Assembly (NCBI RefSeq): GCF_963583255.1
Contig: NC_084811.1
Span: 14,154,088-14,218,087, forward strand
Origin: Pyrus communis
Lineage: Eukaryota > Streptophyta > Magnoliopsida > Rosales > Rosaceae
DNA: 64,000 bases
Reading direction: 5' to 3'
Part shown: one piece after another, positions 56,927 through 64,000 of the stretch
How positions within the stretch are numbered: position 1 is the stretch's first letter
Layout of the letters: each line of letters begins with the position of its first letter
Program-made: the position numbers and the translations under genes
Notes under the pieces: model-generated
Seen by the model: only the letters and a program-made list of their open reading frames with translations
Told to the model about the DNA's origin: nothing
The model's database searches: none

Positions 56927-57723
56927 TGATAGGAGCATATTCATGCGACTTAAATGGCTTGTTCTCGTGCATTTACGTTATGTTTCTTTAGTTATTTTAG
57001 TACTTTAAGCTATTTTCGTGTGTTTGTAGGTCCAAAGGGCTAAAGGAGCAAAAAGATGCATTTTGGAGACTTTTGGAGCACTTTTGGACTAAGGATGGAT
57101 AGCTTATGCTTGGAGCCAAAGTGTTGGACGAAATTGAAGACCTAATTGAAGACCAAAGTGTTGGAACCTTGTTCCCTTTAGTTTTAGGACATTTAAACCT
57201 TTCCTAATCCCATTCATCAACACATGCATCCACATGCATTCACCCTTTAAACCATTAAATCCACATGCTTTCCTATTCAATTAAATCAGCCACATGCATT
57301 CATCATCATAACCTAGCTGTCATTCCACTTCATTGCACATGCATCTTCAAATAAATCAGCCATTCCACATGCATATTCAACCTAGTTGTCATTGCACATG
57401 CATTCACTCTTTAATTCACATGCAAAACATCCCATTCCATCTCCCATCAGATTTCCATCATATTCACATGCATTCCATCCTTTAAAACATTGCACATGCA
57501 CTCCCTTTAATTAATTAAGCCACATGCACTCCCATCCATTTCATCATTGCAGCCAACACATGCTTTCACATGCATTTTCAGATTGTCCCCTTGCACATGC
57601 AGCCACATATTCATTGCACATGCAATTCCAACCCACATGCATCCTTTAATCATTCAAACATGCAGCCACATTCCCTCCTAGCTGTCATGTTCCCCCCATT
57701 TCACCTATAAATAAGCATCCATT
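56927..57723 (+). repeat. LTR head C (797 bp)
   Basis: Begins TGATAGGAGCATATTCATGC and closely resembles the first part of the solo LTR at 58487 and the E2 U3. It reaches the TATA box (CCTATAAATAAGC, about 57704-57716) and is cut there by E9. CACATGCAT-rich U3. No gene. Confidence 0.83.
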
Positions 57724-58486
57724 TGGTGCCGAGATTTACTTGACACTCAAATTAAACCCTCGTTTGACAATTGTAGTAGAATGGATAAGTGAGGGATCGT
57801 TCTAGACCGGGGATTAGGAGGGCTTGCTAAAACCTTCTAAATTGACTTAAAAACATAAAAACTAAATTAAAATACTCTTAACAAGACTACTATGACTCAG
57901 AATGGCTTTGAAAAACTCAAATTGTCTAAAACAATCAAATTGACTCAAATAGAAGATAAAACTTGATTTAGACGAATTTGCAAGTGTTTATGACTTCAAA
58001 AGCTTAAAGATACAAAAATAAAACAAATACGAATGATTAAGACTTAACAAAATAGGGGGGGGGAATTGTGGTTGGACGATATTAAATTAAATGGACAGAA
58101 TATAATTAAAGGCAAAATGTAAATATGAATGTGATGAAAAATATGGATGATGGAATAGCTAAGGGGTTCTTCTCCACACATGTTACACTTGCAATACAAG
58201 ATTGATTTTCGGTTGGTCTTTCGATAAATTATGAAACTCAATGCTCCAAGTTAATTAGGTCCGCTTACATTAACTTTCAGATTTCCCTAGATTCGTTGGA
58301 TTGAATGGAATACGCATTACAACCAATTTATTCTTAATCAAAGTCCCTAACTATGGAATACGCATGATAGAGACATTCAACAAAGATCATTAAGTTCAAC
58401 GGAAATCATAAACATTGACGAGGCATTCGTTACTATGGAATACGCATGAAACTTATGCCAAGAATTCGTTTAACGCGATTGTTTAT

Positions 58487-60932
58487 TGATAGGAGCATAT
58501 TCATGCGACTTAAATGGCTTGTTCTCGTGCATTTACGTTATGTTTCTTGAGTTATTTTAGTACTTTAAGCTATTTTCGTGTGTTTGTAGGTCGAAAGGGC
58601 TAAAGGAGCTAAAAGATGCATTTTGGAGACTTTTGGAGCACTTTTGGGCTAAGGATGGAAAGCTTATGCTTGGAGCCAAAGTGTTGGACGAAATTGAAAA
58701 CCTAATTGAAGACCAAAGTGTTGGAACCTTGTTCCCTTTAGTTTTAGGATTTTTAAACCTTTCCTATATCCTTAGTCGTGCATAACATTCCAACATTCCA
58801 CTCCTTCATTCACCACTTATCATTCATTTATTACTTATCATATCATTCATTCATCTACATATCAATAACCACTTATCATTCATTTATTACTTATCATATC
58901 ATTCATTCATCTACATATCAATAACCACTTATCTTATCACTCAACATATCATTCATTTATCACTCAACATATCATTCACTTATCATTCACTTACCACTCA
59001 ACATATCACTCAACATATCATACACTTATCACTCATCACACTTCATCATTATACCACCATTCATTCTTTAAAACACATGCACATTCACACACACTTCACA
59101 CAAACAACATTCACATGCAAACACAAGCTTTAACCAACAAACAAAACAGCCAACACATGCACCAAAACACCTTTGCCGTGGCCTTCACTCCCCCTTGCAT
59201 TTTCAGCCATTCCACTTCATCATTACACCACCTTCTCCATCTTTAATCACATGCACCACCAATTCAACACATGCAATTGTTCCTCCATTAAATCAACCAC
59301 ATTCATCACCAAAGAACCCTTGTGCCGTGAGTCCCTTTGAAATTCCAGCATCTTCACATGTTTTTCTAGCTTTCCCTTTCATTTCCATCACCCATTCTTC
59401 ATCATTTCAGCCACCTACATGCATTAATTATTAATATCTTCATCATTGCATCCAGAAAATGAGCAAGAAAGCTTCCCAAACACATGCATACACACACTAT
59501 TTTCAGCACACACATGCAATTCCAACATCAATGCCGTGCACTCCATTTGCTTTCCAGATTTTCACATGTGTTTTCTCATCATTCCTCCACACAAACACAT
59601 TAAACAAACAGCCATTTACACCTCCACTCCTCCTATAAATACCCTTGCATTCATTCATTCAAGAACATCTCATTCCATTGTAGATACCACAACACAAACA
59701 CTCCATTCCTTCTCTAGCCGTGAGTTTCTCTCCATTTTCTGCACCATTTTCTCCACCACTCCTCACCTATTTCCATAATTCCCCACTCCATTCCACACTT
59801 CCATCCCCCAAACCAATTATCCCTAGACCTTATGCTACAATAAAGAGGAAGAGAAGAGGGCCTAAACGTTCATACAATTCAAGTTTGAGTTGTTGGAATG
59901 TTTAGGCGTTTCTTTGATTTCAATGTTTAATTTCAATTCTCTTTGTTTTGTATGAGGAACTAAACCCCCCTTTAGCTAGGGGGGGATTCGAAATATATGT
60001 TTATGCTTGCATTTTGATTTGATTACTTCTAATTGCGTTTCATAAGTTGTGGATTCAATTTGTTTAACCGTTTGATTGATAACTTATTTATGTATGTTTA
60101 TTAAGAATGCGCGCTTAATTTTCATGCATGAATATGACGCTAGAATATAAGTGAGTTTCACCTAATCGTTATGAACTTATATTCACAAGTAGTGGAGGTT
60201 GCTTATAAACAATCGCGTTAAACGAATTCTTGGCATAAGTTTCATGCAATCATAGTAACGAATGCCTCGTCAACACTTATAGTTTTCATGATGCTTAATG
60301 ATTCTTGCTTGTTTCTCTATTATGCAATTCATGTAGGGAACTTGTGAGGAATGCTTTGGGTTGTCGTATGCAATCATCCAATTCATTAACTTAAGGAAAA
60401 CTTGGCGGTTAATTTAAGCGGACCTAATTAACCCGGGGTGTTGAGAATTCATGGTTTATTGAAATGCAATTGGAAATCATTTTATTATGCAAGTGTAACA
60501 TGTATGGAGATGAACCCCTTAGCTAGCCATACCATCCATTCATTTCCGTCAATTTCATATTTACAATTTGTTTTCTTTACAATCTATCCATTTTAGTTTA
60601 AATTCGTCCAAAATCAATCCCCCCATATTTCGTTTAAGTCTTAGTCTTAATCTTTCTTATTTTTAGTTTTGAATTCTTCGAGTTTAGTATAGCATTTTAG
60701 TTTGTGTTTTTAAAAGCATTTTGAGTCTTTTGATTTGTTTTAGTGTTTTAAAGTTTAGTTTTACATTCTTTGAGTCTAGTTTAGTGTTTTATATTATGTT
60801 TTTACGTTTTTAAGTCAAATCCAAGTGATTAACAATCCCTCCTAATCCCCGGTCCAGAACGATCCCTACTTATACTTATACTACAATTGTCAAAAAGAGG
60901 GTTTAATTTGTGTGCGTATAAATCTCGCATCA
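58487..60932 (+). repeat. Solo LTR (2446 bp) with TSD TTTAT
   Basis: Complete plus-orientation LTR from TGATAGGAGC to ATCTCGCATCA, flanked by TTTAT at 58482-58486 and 60933-60937. No PBS or internal sequence follows, so it is a product of LTR-LTR recombination after insertion into the E9 LTR. TATA box TATAAATAC at 59634-59642, leader hairpin 59861-59906, U5 C/G hairpin 59965-59985. Repeats of the CACTTATCATTCATT type lie at 58795-59040. The open frames 59195-59905 are LTR sequence. Confidence 0.95.
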
Positions 60933-62753
60933 TTTATAAGCAACCTCCACTACTTGTGAATATAAATTCATAGCGATTAGGTGAAATTCACTTATATTCT
61001 AGCGTCATATTTATGCATGAAAATTAAGCTCGCAATCTCAATGAACATACATAAATAAGTTATCAATCAAACAGTTAAACGAATTGAATCCACAACTTAT
61101 GAAATTCCAACCAAACGTAATCAATTCAAATTGCAAATATAAACATAGTTTCGAATCACCCCCTAGCTAAAGGGGGTTTAGTTCCTCATAACTTTGAAAT
61201 CAAAGAAACACCTAAACATTCCAACAACTCAAACTGAATTGTATGAACGTTTAGGCACTCTTCTCTTCCATTACAAAACAAAGAAAATTGAATTTAAACA
61301 TTGAAATCAAAGAAACACCTAAACATTCCAACAACTCAAACTTGAATTGTATGAACGTTTAGGCACTCTTCTCTTCTTCGTTGTTGTAGCACAAGGTCTA
61401 AGGTGAGTTTTTTGGGGGATGAGGAGTGGTTGGAGTGGTTGGAATGAAGAGAAAATAGGCAGAAAATGAAGGGATATGCAGGGCAAGAATGGAGGTATTT
61501 GTGGTGTGTTGTGTATGAAAATGAGATGTGAATTGAATGGGGAGTGAATGAATGCCAAATGAATGAGAATGCAAGGGTTTTTATAGGAGGAATGGAGATG
61601 TATATGGCTGTTTGTTTAAGATGCAAGTGGCTAATTAATGATGGAAAATAGTTAGGAAAGCATGTGAAAGCTGAAAATGCATATGGGGTACACGGCAATG
61701 ATGCTTGTTGGTGCTGAAATTGCATGTGTGTGAGGTGTGTAGGTGCTGAAAATGCATGTGAATGCATGGCATTTGAAATGATTGTTGTTTGGAATTGAAT
61801 GTGAAGACATGTGAAAGTGGAAATGCATGTGAAGATGTTGGAAATGGGAATGAAGGGGATACACGACAATGTTTGGAATGTGGAGAAAAGGGTGCATGTG
61901 GTTGTAATGTTTGTTGGTTAAAGATGCATGTGGATGTATTATACAATGGGAAAGTATGTGATTGAATTAAAGGATGCAAAGTGAATGAATCATGAATCAT
62001 TGTGGATGAAAGGTGGAAGTGCATGTGTTGATGACTAGGTTAGTGGGTGGAAATCTGAAAATGGCATATAGGAATGGGAGCTCACGGTTTGAATGTGTAA
62101 AGTGTGTGTGAATGCATGTGAAGATGCAATAAATAATGCATGTAGGGTTAAAGAGGGAGAATGTGGTGAAATGATGAAGTAGGAAGGTGGAAATGCATGT
62201 GAGATGTTTGGAAAGGAATAAAGAATGAATGGTGGAAATGTGAGTGAATGATGTGCATGTGTGAGAATGCATGTGGAATTAAGAGGAGTATGGAAGTGAA
62301 ATAAATGAATGATATGTTAAGTGATAAGTGAATGATATGTGGTGAGTGATAAGTGAATGGTTTGATAAGTGATAAATGAACTAGTTTAAAGGGCTAGGGT
62401 TTAAGTACATAGAATGGGCCTAAAATAGGTTGGTTTGTATGGCATAATGTGTTTGATTGGGCTAGAGGTTTTCCATGGCTCAAAGGATTTGTTTGATTGG
62501 GCTAGGCCCTTTGTTTGATGTCCCCAAAGAGCATACAAGGCTTCAATTTCGTCCATCCTCTTTGCTCCATGATTAAGCTATCCAAATCATGCCCAAAAAT
62601 GCTCCAAATGGCCTCAAAATGCACTTTCTTGCTCCCTAGGCCCTTAGAACCTAAAAACACACAAAAGAAGCATAAGGGACTAAAATAACGAGAGAAACAT
62701 AACGTAAATGCACGAGAACAAGCCATTTAAGTCGCATGAATATGCTCCTATCA

Positions 62754-62768
62754 AATACCCCCACACTT
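62754..62768 (-). promoter_or_regulatory. E9 polypurine tract
   Basis: AAGTGTGGGGGTATT in element sense, adjacent to the 3' LTR edge at 62753. A second motif is at 63593-63607. Confidence 0.88.
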
Positions 62769-63514
62769 AGCTTTTGCTAGTCCTCGAGCAAAACAGAATA
62801 AAAACAAATAAACAAAACGACACTAAACACGTAAAACACAACCTAAACCTTCCAACAACCGTCTTATGGATTTCCAATGCACATGACATGTTAAAAATCA
62901 TCATTCTCACAGATTTTAATCATCTTCACACTTAAGTACATTCTTAATCATAGTCACCATATACTAGTTCACAATTAAGCATTTAAAACCATGTTTTGAA
63001 TGTAGTAACATGCCTTAGAGAATTTGCTCAATTCCTTACAAGATATGCACTCGATTTTCACTCAGAATTTCTAACTACACACCCTAATCTAGTCATATGT
63101 GAGAAGATTGATGTAACATGAAAACGAACACTCACATATAAGTATCACAAAGAACGCAATTTCTGGAGTTAATAAGCATGTTTAGATATGATCTCATGAA
63201 TGGAATGCTACTACTTAGACGCGAGAACCAGTGACACCATAAGCTCATACCAAGTTCAAACTCCACAAATTGAAATACACAACACTCAAGATAGAAGTCA
63301 AGGGTTGTAACGGGGCTTGGGGTATGTGGATAACAAAGAAGGGATATGGAAAACAAAGGTTCTTAAAGAAATAGTGAGCAAAGCATTTGAATCAACTTAG
63401 AATTCACTTTTGAATGAAAACTCAACTTTTGAACAAAAAGGGAGAATTTAGACAATTTACGCCCAGAATTGGTGTTTTGGAACCTTTCTTCAATCACTTA
63501 TTCTGATCTAATAT

Positions 63515-63564
<50 letters not shown>

Positions 63565-64000
63565 AATCTCAAAACATAAACACTTAAACATTCTCTCCCC
63601 CACACTTATTTTCTTTCATAATGTAACTCAAAAGGAATTCAATTAAGTCATGCTCACTATATTTTAAGAACAAGGGTGGGGATTGTCCTAAACTAGGCTA
63701 GGTGAGGAAAATGTGGGTAAACAAAGAATAAAGGCTAAACAAGGATCAACGGGGTTAAAACTTACACATATACGAAGTATGGGAAGTAAGGCTATTTGGC
63801 TATGGTGGTGGTCACTACACAACTTCTTCTTGAATATGTGTTATGCAAATCAATAACATGCTTTGAATGAAATGGGCATGAGTTCTAGCATTTGGAACTA
63901 TATGATGAAACGCCTTCTAAGTAGTAACCAAGCAGAGAATAATGAGATCATGCAACGACTTTAGAAAACAAGAAATCACAGATTATACTCTCCAAAGAAC
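62769..64000 (-). other. E9 3' UTR
   Basis: Non-coding, nearly the same as 36093-37320 of E7, with a 46-base T run at about 63518-63563. I see no gene. The window ends inside it. Confidence 0.85.

Larger units (their letters stand above)
57724..64000 (-). mobile_element. E9: Athila-type element, 3' LTR and 3' UTR, truncated by window end
   Basis: Minus strand. Its 3' LTR spans 57724-58486 plus 60938-62753 (about 2580 bp without the solo LTR). The U5 edge is slightly degraded (TGGTGCCGAG for TGATGTGAG). Internal sequence from 62754 continues past the window. The 3' UTR matches E7 closely, so E9 may belong to the cargo-bearing family, but its coding part is not visible. Confidence 0.88.

Overview
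The window contains only transposable-element DNA. I found no host gene, tRNA, rRNA or CRISPR array. It is a stack of Ty3/gypsy LTR retrotransposons of the Athila lineage inserted into one another, so the source is a flowering plant, probably a gene-poor (pericentromeric-type) region. Lineage evidence: a primer-binding site complementary to tRNA-Asp directly inside every 5' LTR, a Gag with a CX2CX4HX4C knuckle, a DLGAS protease, an FMDD reverse transcriptase, a DD35E integrase and LTRs of about 1.9-2.9 kb. The cargo protein described below resembles hypothetical proteins I remember from apple/pear-type Rosaceae annotations; that is memory, not a search.

Nesting, using the labels of the feature list. 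The outermost visible host is E8 (pol on +, 52989-56167). A minus-strand LTR, Y (13230-14198 plus 52331-52988), sits in the RT gene of E8. Y is split by E4 (+, 14199-52325, TSD AGAGG), which is an almost complete autonomous element. E4 is interrupted near the end of pol by E5 (-, 21972-31061, TSD GTTAT) and in its 3' UTR by E6 (-, 31909-49688, TSD AGACT). E6 is interrupted by E7 (-, 34160-43606, TSD CTTAC). To the left, Y borders a 39-bp LTR end (X, 13191-13229), then E3 (-, 8289-13190), into whose pol E2 (-, 4838-8288) is inserted, into whose cargo gene E1 (-, 1-4837) is inserted. To the right, the 3' UTR of E8 is followed by three stacked plus-strand LTR heads (A, B, C; 56168-57723) and then E9 (-, 57724 to the window end), whose LTR holds a solo LTR (58487-60932, TSD TTTAT).

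Two kinds of element are present. E1, E3, E4 and E8 are gag-pol (autonomous-type) copies, all disabled by stops, frameshifts or insertions. E2, E5, E6 and E7 are non-autonomous. They keep LTRs, PBS and PPT but have lost the enzymes, and carry in antisense a gene for a ~225-residue coiled-coil protein with its own promoter-like region. E6 and E7 also carry on the sense strand a reworked 'mini-Gag' without capsid or zinc knuckle. E2 and E5 have only a 14-codon fusion of the first gag codons to the last pol codons.

E5, E6 and E7 have nearly identical LTR pairs and are recent; E4 is older. The antisense gene keeps its reading frame across copies, with indels in multiples of three, which suggests it has been under coding selection. 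This antisense-gene-bearing, presumably trans-mobilised family is the most interesting system in the window.
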